This document shows positions 8,327-16,219 of a stretch of 64,000 nt of DNA, piece after piece (the first letter of the stretch is position 1; each line of letters opens with the position of its first letter). Location of the stretch: contig NZ_BNJG01000002.1 in the NCBI RefSeq assembly GCF_016587375.1, positions 2,418,001 to 2,482,000 on the forward strand. Direction: 5' to 3'. Under the pieces are notes generated by a model, which did not search any database, was not told the DNA's origin, and saw only the letters and a program-made list of their open reading frames with translations. The position numbers and the translations under genes are program-made. The DNA comes from Ktedonobacter robiniae. Its GTDB lineage: Bacteria; Chloroflexota; Ktedonobacteria; Ktedonobacterales; Ktedonobacteraceae.

Positions 8327-9001
8327 ATGCAGTTACTTATCATCACACCTCTTGAAGAAGAACTTTCTTTTCTCTCCCAAAGTTTGCAAGCACAAGGTTT
8401 CTCAGAGAGCATTCAATCTGTGGGGAAGCTTACCGGGCATTGCTTCCCAAAATTAGGAGTAACGCTCGCTCTCGGCGGGCATGGCAAAGCGCAGTCTGCT
8501 CTGCAAACGCAACATTTCATCGACCATAACGAACATATCGATCTCGTTATTTGTGCTGGAGCGGCGGGAGCCTTATCTCCTGGTATCGAGGTTGGTGATC
8601 TTGTTGTCGCAGAAACGACCATTGAGCATGATTACTTACTACGATTTGTACAGCGTCCCGCCCCGCAATTTGCTGGTTCCCAAGAGGCACTGAGTATGCT
8701 GCGCAGCAGTCAATATACTCTGCATCCAGCACAAGTGCACTATGGTATCATTGCCAGTGGTGATGAAGATATCGTTGATCTTGAACGGGCACAGGCGCTG
8801 CATTTGCAAACGAAAGCGCTTGCCGTTGCCTGGGAAGGTGCAGGCGTAGCGCGCTCCTGCCGCTTTAGTGGGATTCCCTACCTGGAAATCCGTGGCATCA
8901 CCGACACGGCGGATCATGATGCACCCGCGGTTTTTGAGATGAACCTGAGCATTGCGATGGAAAACCTGGGCAGATTTCTTGTACAAGTGTTTATGAGGTA
9001 A
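8327..9001 (+). CDS. MTA/SAH nucleosidase-like protein (PNP/UDP phosphorylase superfamily)
   Basis: 224 residues from the ATG at 8327 (MQLLIITPLEEEL), chosen over an ATG 39 bp upstream because AGAAGGAA precedes it. It shows the superfamily signatures: DLVICAGAAGALSPGIEVGD (nucleoside-site glycine loop) and EGAGVARSCRFSGIPYLEI followed by RGITDTAD, in place of the usual EMEAAA and R-x-I-S-D. The second signature has Trp-Glu-Gly-Ala rather than Glu-Met-Glu-Ala, so substrate preference may differ from classical Pfs. Members cleave methylthioadenosine or S-adenosylhomocysteine; a link to the nearby SAM methyltransferase is possible but unproven. Confidence 0.8.
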   Translation: MQLLIITPLEEELSFLSQSLQAQGFSESIQSVGKLTGHCFPKLGVTLALGGHGKAQSALQTQHFIDHNEHIDLVICAGAAGALSPGIEVGDLVVAETTIEHDYLLRFVQRPAPQFAGSQEALSMLRSSQYTLHPAQVHYGIIASGDEDIVDLERAQALHLQTKALAVAWEGAGVARSCRFSGIPYLEIRGITDTADHDAPAVFEMNLSIAMENLGRFLVQVFMR

Positions 9002-9017
9002 TCGAGGGTATTTCACC

Positions 9018-9061
9018 TGAAAATAACCCCAGGCGCAATCGCTTGGTCATGGTTATTTTCA
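9018..9061 (+). terminator. Hairpin after nucleosidase gene
   Basis: Arms TGAAAATAACC (9018-9028) and GGTTATTTTCA (9051-9061), starting 17 bp after the stop codon. The ends pair as A/T runs, as in an intrinsic terminator. Confidence 0.5.
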
Positions 9062-9091
9062 TCTGCTTCCCGCCTGACACCAACATTGCAC

Positions 9092-9139
9092 TTCCTAACT
9101 CAGAAAAAATGTGTATTAGGCGGATTTCTGAGTTAGGAA
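9092..9139. repeat. 15-bp inverted repeat beside the IS630 element
   Basis: Arms TTCCTAACTCAGAAA (9092-9106) and its exact complement (9125-9139), 18 bp apart. It lies between the nucleosidase terminator and the left end of the insertion sequence and belongs to neither clearly. It could be a second terminator or part of the interrupted target locus. Confidence 0.5.
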
Positions 9140-9247
9140 ATATCCTCTCTTCCCGAAAAGGTATCGTAATTTTGCACTAAGTGGCTCATTCGCTAAAAGA
9201 GTTGTAGAATAGAGAAAGGAGAAGCGAGCACAGAAAGGAGAAATCAG

Positions 9248-9763
9248 ATGCGTGGACCATTGCGAATGCGTGCCTTAACAGCTGAAGAAGAACGGGTGAT
9301 TGGCAAACTCGCCCACTCACGTACGGCTTCGGCTCGCTTGGTGGAGCGGGCAAAGATCATTGAACTGGCCCAGAAGGGACAGACGATCCCGCAGATTATG
9401 CAGCAATTGCACCTCTCAGAGCCAACCGTTCGCAAATGGTGGAAGCGCTTTGAGCTGATGGGACTCCCTGGTTTAGAGGATGTCGGGCGCCCTGGAACCC
9501 CAAGACACTACAGCGACCTGGATCGTGCAAAGATCATTGAGGTGGCTCTCACCCGACCCGCCAACTTGGGGCTCGCATTCAACTGTTGGACATTTGACCG
9601 ACTCACGACCTCTATTCAACAGCAGTTCGGGATTGCAATGAAAAAGACACGCATCTTTGAAATTTTGCACGAAGAAGGCTTGCGTTGGCGGCAGCAAGAG
9701 ATCTGGTTTGGTGAGCGACTCGACCCCGAGTTCGCCCAAAAAAGGGGGCTATTGAAGCCTTGA
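9248..9763 (+). CDS. IS630 transposase, frame A (HTH part)
   Basis: 171 residues. HTH region QTIPQIMQQLHLSEPTVRKW (about 46-65) followed by GLPGLEDVGRPGTPRHYS, a standard IS630 N-terminal pattern. The frame ends shortly after a run of six A and five G at about 9738-9749. Shifting back one base there gives FAQKKGAIEALRKD and joins frame B without loss, the way a full-length IS630 transposase reads. Programmed -1 slippage or transcript slippage on the A run is plausible; a simple mutation is the alternative. Confidence 0.85.
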   Translation: MRGPLRMRALTAEEERVIGKLAHSRTASARLVERAKIIELAQKGQTIPQIMQQLHLSEPTVRKWWKRFELMGLPGLEDVGRPGTPRHYSDLDRAKIIEVALTRPANLGLAFNCWTFDRLTTSIQQQFGIAMKKTRIFEILHEEGLRWRQQEIWFGERLDPEFAQKRGLLKP

Positions 9764-10374
9764 GAAAGGATACCCCAGCAGGCAGTGTGATTGTAGACAT
9801 CGATGAAATGGGACCAGTTGCGGCAAAGAGTTATCCAGGACAAGAGGCGGTCAATATCAACGTGCGTCCCGCGCAGCGAGCCAAACAAGAGATTGATTAT
9901 GGCCGTCGTGCCAAGGGGTATGTCTATGGGGCCTTACGAGAAGCGACAGGAGAATGTTTCACCCAGTGCTATCCACGTCGTTGCTTGCTTCATTTTATCG
10001 ACTTTCTCTGTGAGGTAAATGACTGGCTTGATGCCTCGATTGAGCGCATCTACGCTGTCCTGGACAATCTGGATATGCACCATTGCCGCGATTTGCTGCT
10101 CTTCCAGATCCACCATTCTCGTTGGGAATTTGTCTATCAACCCAGTCGCGCCGCCTATCTCAATTTGATTGAACCTTGGTGGAAGACCCTACGCTCCCTT
10201 GCCTTAAAAGGAAGACGTTTTGAAACGTGGGAGGAGGTGATGAGGGCCGTTGAAGCCGCCACAGCCTATTGGAATGCGCACAAGCATCCCTTTGGCTGGG
10301 GACGTCGTCGTCGTCACCAGCCACTTCGTCAGTCTCACACATTCTCTTGCCAGGTCAAAGTTATGCGTATTTAG
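9760..10374 (+). CDS. IS630 transposase, frame B (DDE catalytic part)
   Basis: About 204 residues open from a TTG but more naturally reached by frameshift from frame A. It carries the DDE domain: first Asp in VIVDIDEMGPVAAKSYPG, second Asp in YAVLDNLDMHH, Glu in RAAYLNLIEPWWKTLRS. This is the complete catalytic triad spacing of IS630 transposases. The tail ends with Arg-rich GWGRRRRHQ. Together frames A and B make about 375 residues, the expected size. Confidence 0.85.
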   Translation: MRKDTPAGSVIVDIDEMGPVAAKSYPGQEAVNINVRPAQRAKQEIDYGRRAKGYVYGALREATGECFTQCYPRRCLLHFIDFLCEVNDWLDASIERIYAVLDNLDMHHCRDLLLFQIHHSRWEFVYQPSRAAYLNLIEPWWKTLRSLALKGRRFETWEEVMRAVEAATAYWNAHKHPFGWGRRRRHQPLRQSHTFSCQVKVMRI

Positions 10375-10465
10375 CGAATGCACCACTTAGTACAATCACA
10401 GAACTTTTTCGGCATTAGCGCCCTTGATAAATGGGATACATCCCGAAAACATGGTGTAATTGTAC

Positions 10466-10801
10466 TTAGGCCAGAACCTCGACCAGGAATCCGCCTGGCG
10501 CTTGAACATAAAATGTCCAGGCATGACTCCGTTCCGGGGGCTTCATTTCAAATCCGTCGTCTTTCAAGCGTTGATAGATCTCGTTGACGCGCTCCTCGCT
10601 TTCTTGGACAAAGCCGATATGAAATGTGCCGGGATAGCTCACCTGACCAGCTTTCATCAAGGTGAGTACCAGATTATCGTCGTCGAAAAGTACAGTAAAC
10701 CCTTTGTTGCCGCCCTGGTTGCGTAACCCGAAGTACGTTTCGAGAAAGTTGGTCGCCGCAGGAACATCAGTGACGGTCAGATTGACATGATTCAGTTTCA
10801 T
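10466..10801 (-). CDS. VOC (glyoxalase/bleomycin resistance) family protein
   Basis: 111 residues from the ATG at 10801 (MKLNHVNLTVTDVPAA). A GTG 21 bp upstream is possible but lacks a ribosome site. A single betaalphabetabetabeta module pair: NHVNLTVTDV with His as first metal ligand, FHIGFVQESEERVNEIYQRL in the middle, and APGGFLVEVLA with the terminal Glu. Such proteins act as lyases, dioxygenases or drug-binding proteins, usually as dimers. The gene is isolated between the IS630 element and the amylase; no partner indicates a substrate. Confidence 0.85.
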   Translation of the reverse strand: MKLNHVNLTVTDVPAATNFLETYFGLRNQGGNKGFTVLFDDDNLVLTLMKAGQVSYPGTFHIGFVQESEERVNEIYQRLKDDGFEMKPPERSHAWTFYVQAPGGFLVEVLA

Positions 10802-10990
10802 AGCCGCTAGATACTTCCTCACACAAGGTAGGGAGAGAAGATGTTTTCTCTCCGGTCGACACTTTCATGTGACAATTTTTCGCTCTTTATCTTAACATAA
10901 GCGCACGATCTAATCACGTATAAGGAGATTTACCGCTTGAATATAGATATGGGATATTTCAACGTGCATGGTTAATGGCCCATTGAGGAA

Positions 10991-11044
10991 GTAGGAGCGT
11001 ACGCCAGTAGCGCCGAGCCGCTTATGCAGGGCGGCCCGGCGCTA
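10991..11044. repeat. REP-like palindrome, copy b (degenerate)
   Basis: The left part GTAGGAGCGTACGCCAGTAG reads, on the minus strand, as a copy of the CTACTGGCGTACGC core. It runs into a second stem of 13-bp arms with one mismatch (11008-11020, 11032-11044). The right-hand arm ends just before the stop of the amylase gene and may help terminate it. Confidence 0.6.
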
Positions 11045-11047
11045 TGT

Positions 11048-12553
11048 TTAATAGCGGTTGGTGAGCTCGACGGCCTGGTGGCTGGGGAGCGTGAGGGTGA
11101 TGCTGTTGCCCTGGAGATGGTAGGCGGTGCCGGTCAACTCATCGTGAAGCGTCTGGCTGCTGGCGAAGTTGTCCAGGTTGGGGATGGTGACGGTACGGGT
11201 GCACCAGCAGTTGTTGAGGGCAACAAGGACATTGCTGCCGCCGTTCTCGCGCTCAAAGGCGTAGAAGCTATCGTCGACCCACTTCTCATACTGCGCGCCG
11301 TTTTGCAGGGCAGCGTTGAGGTTGCGGGCGTAATTGAGTTTGGCGACATAGTTGTAGAGCGTGCCGCTGGTGTTGAAGGAGTTGAACATGTCCTCGCGGT
11401 TGGCGGGATCGGCGCAGCCGCTGAAGCCCTGCTCGGTGCCGTAGTACATGATCGGGATGCCACGGCTGGCGAAGGTGAAGGCCAGGGCCATCTCAAGCTG
11501 GGGATATTTGTCCCAGGTTTGCGCGGGGTTGCCCGAGGCATCGCAGAGGAAGCGATCCTGGTCATGGTTATCGATAAAGACACCATTGGTGCGTGCGTCT
11601 CGATAGGAGCCGTCGGAGTTATAGCGATCACGGATCTCATACATGCTCTTATTCTGGGCGAAGACATCATGGATGGTGTAGTACATGGGATAGTCCAGCA
11701 CGGCATCCAGGTAGTGGGTATAGTCGCCGACGTAGCCGGGATCGCCGCTATAGACTTCACCGATGGTAAAGGTTCCCGCGCTCTGAGCATAGCTGCTCCA
11801 GAAGGACTTGGGGACGTGCTTGACTGTGTCCACGCGCAGGCCATCGACGCCGGTTGTGCTGACCAGCCAGCTCACATTATTGAGTAGAGTAGAGTGGGTC
11901 GTGGAGTCGTCCTGGTTGAGATCATTGAGGCCTGCCACATCCTCGTTTTCCAGGTCCCACTGGTTGTTGTAGTCCTGGATGTTGCCGTTGTGGTGGTAGT
12001 TGCTGTAGTTGGGGAAGGTAGGCGCGGTGTAGTTGTAGGAGCCGGTGTGGTTGGCCACGACGTCGAGCATAACCCAGATGTTGCGGTTATGCGCCTGGGT
12101 CACAAGGCTTTGCAGGTCGCTCATACTGCCGAGATGACCATCGATGGAGTAGAAGTCATAGCCCCAGTAGCCATGATAGGCATGGGCGTCATGCTGCATT
12201 ACCACGGGTGTAATCCAGATGGCGGTGAAGCCCATATTCTTGATGTAGTCCAGGTGATTGATAATGCCCTGGAAGTCACCGCCATGCCACGCGGTGGCAT
12301 CCGAGCGATTGGTGTTGAAGCCGCCATAGTTATCGTTTCCGGTATTACCATCGCTAAAGCGGTCCGTCATGATAAAGTAGATGGAGCGACTTGTCCATTC
12401 ATTGGCTGAATGGGCATAGACCCGCCTGGATGGCGAGATGACGAGGAGAACGGTGCCTACAAGGGTGAAGACGAGTAAGAGGGTCGCGAGCAATAGCGCC
12501 CGGCGCCAGAGGCCTCCGTGCCTGGTGATTGATAAAGAACATCCTGTTCTCAT
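11048..12553 (-). CDS. Secreted alpha-amylase family glycoside hydrolase (GH13)
   Basis: 501 residues from the ATG at 12553, with AGGAGG upstream; a GTG 60 bp further up is less likely because that extension would contain the ribosome site. A signal peptide (RRALLLATLLLVFTLVGTVL, cleavage near VYA-HS) directs export. GH13 landmarks follow in order: WITPVVMQ and YHGYWGYDFYSI, VMLDVVANHTG (region I), GLRVDTVKHV with the nucleophile Asp (region II), FTIGEVYSGD with the acid/base Glu (region III), and FIDNHDQDRF (region IV). A C-terminal beta domain ends ALNNCWCTRTVTIPN to the stop. It should hydrolyse starch-type alpha-1,4-glucans outside the cell. Confidence 0.93.
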   Translation of the reverse strand: MRTGCSLSITRHGGLWRRALLLATLLLVFTLVGTVLLVISPSRRVYAHSANEWTSRSIYFIMTDRFSDGNTGNDNYGGFNTNRSDATAWHGGDFQGIINHLDYIKNMGFTAIWITPVVMQHDAHAYHGYWGYDFYSIDGHLGSMSDLQSLVTQAHNRNIWVMLDVVANHTGSYNYTAPTFPNYSNYHHNGNIQDYNNQWDLENEDVAGLNDLNQDDSTTHSTLLNNVSWLVSTTGVDGLRVDTVKHVPKSFWSSYAQSAGTFTIGEVYSGDPGYVGDYTHYLDAVLDYPMYYTIHDVFAQNKSMYEIRDRYNSDGSYRDARTNGVFIDNHDQDRFLCDASGNPAQTWDKYPQLEMALAFTFASRGIPIMYYGTEQGFSGCADPANREDMFNSFNTSGTLYNYVAKLNYARNLNAALQNGAQYEKWVDDSFYAFERENGGSNVLVALNNCWCTRTVTIPNLDNFASSQTLHDELTGTAYHLQGNSITLTLPSHQAVELTNRY

Positions 12554-12648
12554 GTGGTTGTAATATCCTCCTGTTGCCTCCGCTTGTGCCAACTCAAGCC
12601 CGTGGTTGTGCACGTCCTAACGAAGAAAACGATCCTTATGGAGAAATT

Positions 12649-12710
12649 ATAACATGGAAAAGAGAGGTGGTCGTGGCGAACACCACGACCACCTCTCTTT
12701 TCCATGTTAT
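12649..12710. repeat. Long perfect hairpin in divergent intergenic region
   Basis: 28-bp perfect arms (12649-12676 and 12683-12710) around a 6-base loop. It lies almost midway between the amylase start and the TetR start, which read away from each other, so it cannot be a simple end-of-gene terminator for either. Confidence 0.8.
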
Positions 12711-12803
12711 ATTCTTGCTTTTGGTTTTGTTGTGCTGTATATTTATTGTTGTTGATATATGACCAAATAAGCTTATTTAGTCATGTGATGGAAGGAGTAT
12801 ATT

Positions 12804-13541
12804 GTGGCAGAGCTGAGCCGGGAAGCAGGCCTGGAGGAGCAGGAGCAATCCAGGCGTGAGGCGCGGGCGTACCGTATTCTGGATGCGGCGGCGACCCTGA
12901 TTCTGCGTTGGGGTTATAACAAAACAACCATTGAGGATATCTCCAGGGAGGCTGGAGTCGCGAAGGGTACCATCTACCTGCACTGGAAGACGCGCGAGGA
13001 CCTGTTTGGCGCGCTGATGAAGCGTGAGAAGATGGTGTTGACGGAGGATGTACAGCAGCGTGTAGCGCAAGATCCAGAGGGGCAAACGCTGCGTGGCCTG
13101 TTTAGGCATTCGGCGCTGGCACTGCTGAAGCGTCCTTTATTGAAGGCGGTGCTCCTGCGCGATATGGATGTTATCGGGAAGCTGGTGCATCGTGAGCATA
13201 GCAGTGAGTTGTACCAGGAGAAGTTGCAGGGCTTTATCGTCTACCTGGAGTACCTGCGTGAACACCGCCTGGTGCGTACAGATATGAGTATGTCTGCTCA
13301 GGTGTATACCCTATCGGCGATCTTTATGGGCTTCTTCCTGATCGCGCCCCTGATGCCGGAAGAGTATATGCTCTCCGATGAGGAACTGGCGCGATGGTTG
13401 GCCGAGGCTGTGCAGCGCGCACTTGTGCTCGATGGGGCTGATATGTCAAATGAGGCGCGAGTCGCCTCACATGCCTTTGGGCAGTATCTGGATCGCGATA
13501 GGGCGGCGAGCCAGCAGATGTTTCAACAAGAGGTTGAATGA
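12804..13541 (+). CDS. TetR family transcriptional regulator
   Basis: 245 residues from a GTG with GGAAGGAG eight bases before it. The HTH spans about 24-70: YRILDAAATLILRWGYNKTT, then IEDISREAGVAKGTIYLHWK, a close match to the TetR consensus. The C-terminal half is helical and unassigned. It precedes the PEP-utilising enzyme gene by 76 bp on the same strand, and the gap contains short inverted repeats around 13549-13591, so it probably controls that enzyme. Confidence 0.9.
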   Translation: MAELSREAGLEEQEQSRREARAYRILDAAATLILRWGYNKTTIEDISREAGVAKGTIYLHWKTREDLFGALMKREKMVLTEDVQQRVAQDPEGQTLRGLFRHSALALLKRPLLKAVLLRDMDVIGKLVHREHSSELYQEKLQGFIVYLEYLREHRLVRTDMSMSAQVYTLSAIFMGFFLIAPLMPEEYMLSDEELARWLAEAVQRALVLDGADMSNEARVASHAFGQYLDRDRAASQQMFQQEVE

Positions 13542-13617
13542 TCCATTTACGCAGGATGTAAAAAGCACGACCTGCGTACGTTCGTAGGTCGGGTCGCTCA
13601 CTGTAGGAGAATATACT

Positions 13618-16191
13618 GTGAAAGATGCTACAACTGTTCCCCTTGTCTTAGTTATGGATGCTGAGATGGCTTTACTGGAGCATGTGGGAGGGAAAGGGGC
13701 CTCCCTGGCACGCCTGGTTAAAGCTGGCCTGCCTGTACCCCCTGGATTTCATGTTACCACGGAGGCCTACCGCTGTTTTGTTAGCGAGAACGGGCTACAG
13801 GAGGAGATACTCGCCGCCGTCGCAACGATTAATAGCGAGCAGCCAGCGACCCTCGAAGAGGCCGCCAAGCGTATAGGGCATCTCTTTATGCAGGGCACTA
13901 TGCCAAAGAGCATTGAGTGCGCGATTCGCCAGGCTTATGCGGAGCTAGGCGGGAACCAGCTCGCCGTCGCGGTACGCTCCTCGGCGACGGCTGAAGACTT
14001 ACCTGAGCAGTCGTTTGCGGGCCAGCAGGAGAGCTATCTTAACATTCAGGGTGAAGCGGAAGTGGTGGAGGCCGTCAAGCGCTGCTGGGCCTCGCTCTGG
14101 ACGGCGCGTGCCCTTGGCTATCGCGCGCATCATGCCATAGCACCTGAGGATGTGGCCCTGGCCGTCGTGGTCCAGCAGCTTGTAAACGCCGAGGCGGCGG
14201 GAATTATGTTCACGGCTAACCCGCTCACAGGCTCACGCGAGCAGGTTGTGATCAACGCCGCCTGGGGGCTGGGCGAGGCCATTGTAGGCGGGCAGGTCAC
14301 GCCGGATACCTTTATCTTTGAGAAGGCCAGCAGGGCGATAAGCGAGCAGCAGATAAACGCTAAAAGAGTGATGACCGTACGGACCACTACTGGCACATGC
14401 GAGGAACCAGTCCCTGAGGAACGGCGCACACAGGCCGCGCTCACGCCTGAGCAGGCTTTGGAGCTGGCGCAGCTTGGTATGCGCATTGAAGCTCTATATG
14501 CTCAGCCTATGGATGTAGAATGGGCTCTGTATGATGGATGCTTCTACATTGTACAGGCGCGGCCAATTACGACCCTACGTGCTCAGGAGGCGAGGTTTGA
14601 GGAGTGGAACGATAGTTTGAGCGGCGACTACCTCTGGACGAACGGCAACGTTGGCGAGGCGGTGCCCGATGTGATGACGCCCTGCACCTGGTCGCTTATC
14701 AAGATCTTTATCGCCGACACAATGGAGCCCCTGTACCTCACGGCGCATAAGCCGATAGGGAACATCGGCGGCCATTTCTACCTCAACCTGAGTATTACCG
14801 CGTCGCTGGCCGGACTGGCGGGCATGAACCAGAAGCAGTTTACCAGGATCAGCGAGGGCGTCTTTGGGCGTATTCCCGAGGGGCTGGAGGTGCCAGGGTT
14901 ACCGTTGTCACGCTGGCGCTTGCTTAAAGCCCTGGTACCAGTCGCGATAAGGCTCAAGAAGCGTGTGCGCACCAATCAGAAGCGCCTGCCCGCGTTTATC
15001 GCCGTGGCCCCGGCGCGTTGCGAGGAGCTACAAACAAAGATCCGCAACGCCGTCAGCTCTCAGGAACTGCTCGCTTTGTGGCGCGATGAGATCACGCCCT
15101 TCTTCCGCGAATGCTGTCATATGCTGGAGGCGGGTGCCAGGCGAGACGGGAACGCGCTCGCCCTCATTCGGCGTGACCTGGGCAAGCTCGTAGATGAGGA
15201 GGAGGCCAACGCGCTCTTCTCAGGCCTGAGTGTAGGGCAGAATCACCTGGCGAGCCTGGGCCTGCTACTGGGCCTGGCGCGACTGGAGCGAGGTGAGATT
15301 GACCACGAAACCTTTGCCCGTACCTATGGTCACCGGGGGCCGCATGAGTTTGAGGTCTCGCTACCACGTCCGGCTGAAGATCCCACATGGATCGAGAGCC
15401 AGCTCGCAGGCCTACGCGAGGCACCGCTGGATGTCAACGCGCTCTTAGCTCGGCAGAAGGTTGCGCAAGCGGCGGCCTGGGAGCGCCTGCGCCAGCGTTA
15501 TCCAGGCAAAGCAGCAGCGCTCCGGCGGCGTGTCGATCGGGCCGCTGCCGCGGCTCATGATCGCGAGGCCGCCCGTTCAGAGGTCGTACGTGTCTTCTGG
15601 GTTCTGCGCACCTTTGTCTTGCGCGTGGGTGAGCTGACTGGTAAGGGCGAGGACCTCTTCTTCCTCTCAATTGAGGAAATTCTGGCCCTTCTGGGCGGGA
15701 ATGAAGCAGCGCTCGTTACTGTACCCACGCGGCGCGCGACCTATGAACGCTACAGCACTTTGCCGCCTCTGCCCGCGCTGATTCGCGGCCACTTTGATCC
15801 CTTCAAATGGGCAGTGGACCCACGGAGGCGCAGCGATGTCTTTGACGAGCGGGGGCAGACGGTTCCTGCTAGCCAGACTATCACAGGCTTTCCCGGCGCG
15901 GCTGGCATCGTCGAGGGGCGTGCACGCGTGGTCGTCTCACCCGAGGAGGGCGACCAACTCCAGCCCGGCGAGATCCTGGTCACGACACAGACAAACGTGG
16001 GCTGGACGCCACTCTTCCCCCGGGCCGCCGCGGTCGTCACCGATGTTGGTGCGCCACTCTCGCATGCCGCCATCGTCGCCCGTGAACTGGGCATACCCGC
16101 CGTCGTGGGTTGTGGCAACGCAACCATGCGCCTGCATAGCGGCGACTGGCTGCGTGTAGACGGAGGTAAAGGCACCGTAGAGGTGCTGTAG
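13618..16191 (+). CDS. PEP-utilising enzyme, rifampicin phosphotransferase-like
   Basis: 857 residues from a GTG with AGGAG upstream. The ATP-grasp domain comes first: HVGGKGASLARLVKAGLPVP and VRSSATAEDLPEQSFAGQQE (about 120-140). A central helical region contains YGHRGPHEFEVSLPRPAEDP. The C-terminal swivelling phosphohistidine domain has GAPLSHAAIVARELGIPAVV near residue 820. This ATP-grasp/centre/His-domain order and the length match rifampicin phosphotransferases, which use ATP to phosphorylate the drug, rather than PEP synthase, which has a further C-terminal barrel. The centre differs from the neighbour at 16220, so a different substrate is possible. Likely regulated by the TetR gene before it. 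Confidence 0.8.
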   Translation: MKDATTVPLVLVMDAEMALLEHVGGKGASLARLVKAGLPVPPGFHVTTEAYRCFVSENGLQEEILAAVATINSEQPATLEEAAKRIGHLFMQGTMPKSIECAIRQAYAELGGNQLAVAVRSSATAEDLPEQSFAGQQESYLNIQGEAEVVEAVKRCWASLWTARALGYRAHHAIAPEDVALAVVVQQLVNAEAAGIMFTANPLTGSREQVVINAAWGLGEAIVGGQVTPDTFIFEKASRAISEQQINAKRVMTVRTTTGTCEEPVPEERRTQAALTPEQALELAQLGMRIEALYAQPMDVEWALYDGCFYIVQARPITTLRAQEARFEEWNDSLSGDYLWTNGNVGEAVPDVMTPCTWSLIKIFIADTMEPLYLTAHKPIGNIGGHFYLNLSITASLAGLAGMNQKQFTRISEGVFGRIPEGLEVPGLPLSRWRLLKALVPVAIRLKKRVRTNQKRLPAFIAVAPARCEELQTKIRNAVSSQELLALWRDEITPFFRECCHMLEAGARRDGNALALIRRDLGKLVDEEEANALFSGLSVGQNHLASLGLLLGLARLERGEIDHETFARTYGHRGPHEFEVSLPRPAEDPTWIESQLAGLREAPLDVNALLARQKVAQAAAWERLRQRYPGKAAALRRRVDRAAAAAHDREAARSEVVRVFWVLRTFVLRVGELTGKGEDLFFLSIEEILALLGGNEAALVTVPTRRATYERYSTLPPLPALIRGHFDPFKWAVDPRRRSDVFDERGQTVPASQTITGFPGAAGIVEGRARVVVSPEEGDQLQPGEILVTTQTNVGWTPLFPRAAAVVTDVGAPLSHAAIVARELGIPAVVGCGNATMRLHSGDWLRVDGGKGTVEVL

Positions 16192-16207
16192 CCAGCACCT
16201 CTACGGT
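16174..16207. terminator. Shared terminator hairpin between convergent PEP-utilising genes
   Basis: Perfect 15-bp arms ACCGTAGAGGTGCTG (16174-16188) and complement (16193-16207). The loop is formed by the stop codon of the plus-strand gene. It serves both converging genes. Confidence 0.75.
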
Positions 16208-16219
16208 ACGCGCATACGC

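Larger units (their letters stand above)
9176..10391 (+). mobile_element. IS630 family insertion sequence
   Basis: Two overlapping transposase frames are framed by inverted ends. The left end has ACTAAGTGG (9176-9184), three unlike bases, then ATTCGCTAAA (9188-9197). The right end is the mirror image: TTTAGCGAAT (10370-10379), three bases, then CCACTTAGT (10383-10391). Similarity continues weakly outward on the left, so the outermost base is uncertain, and a TA target duplication could not be fixed with confidence. Length about 1.2 kb is normal for the family. Confidence 0.85.

Noticed and set aside
11024..11887. Long open frame (287 codons) on the plus strand
   Set aside because: It lies wholly antisense to the amylase gene, is Val/Gly/Ala-rich and shows no family motif. 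It is a shadow of the GC-biased third codon position.
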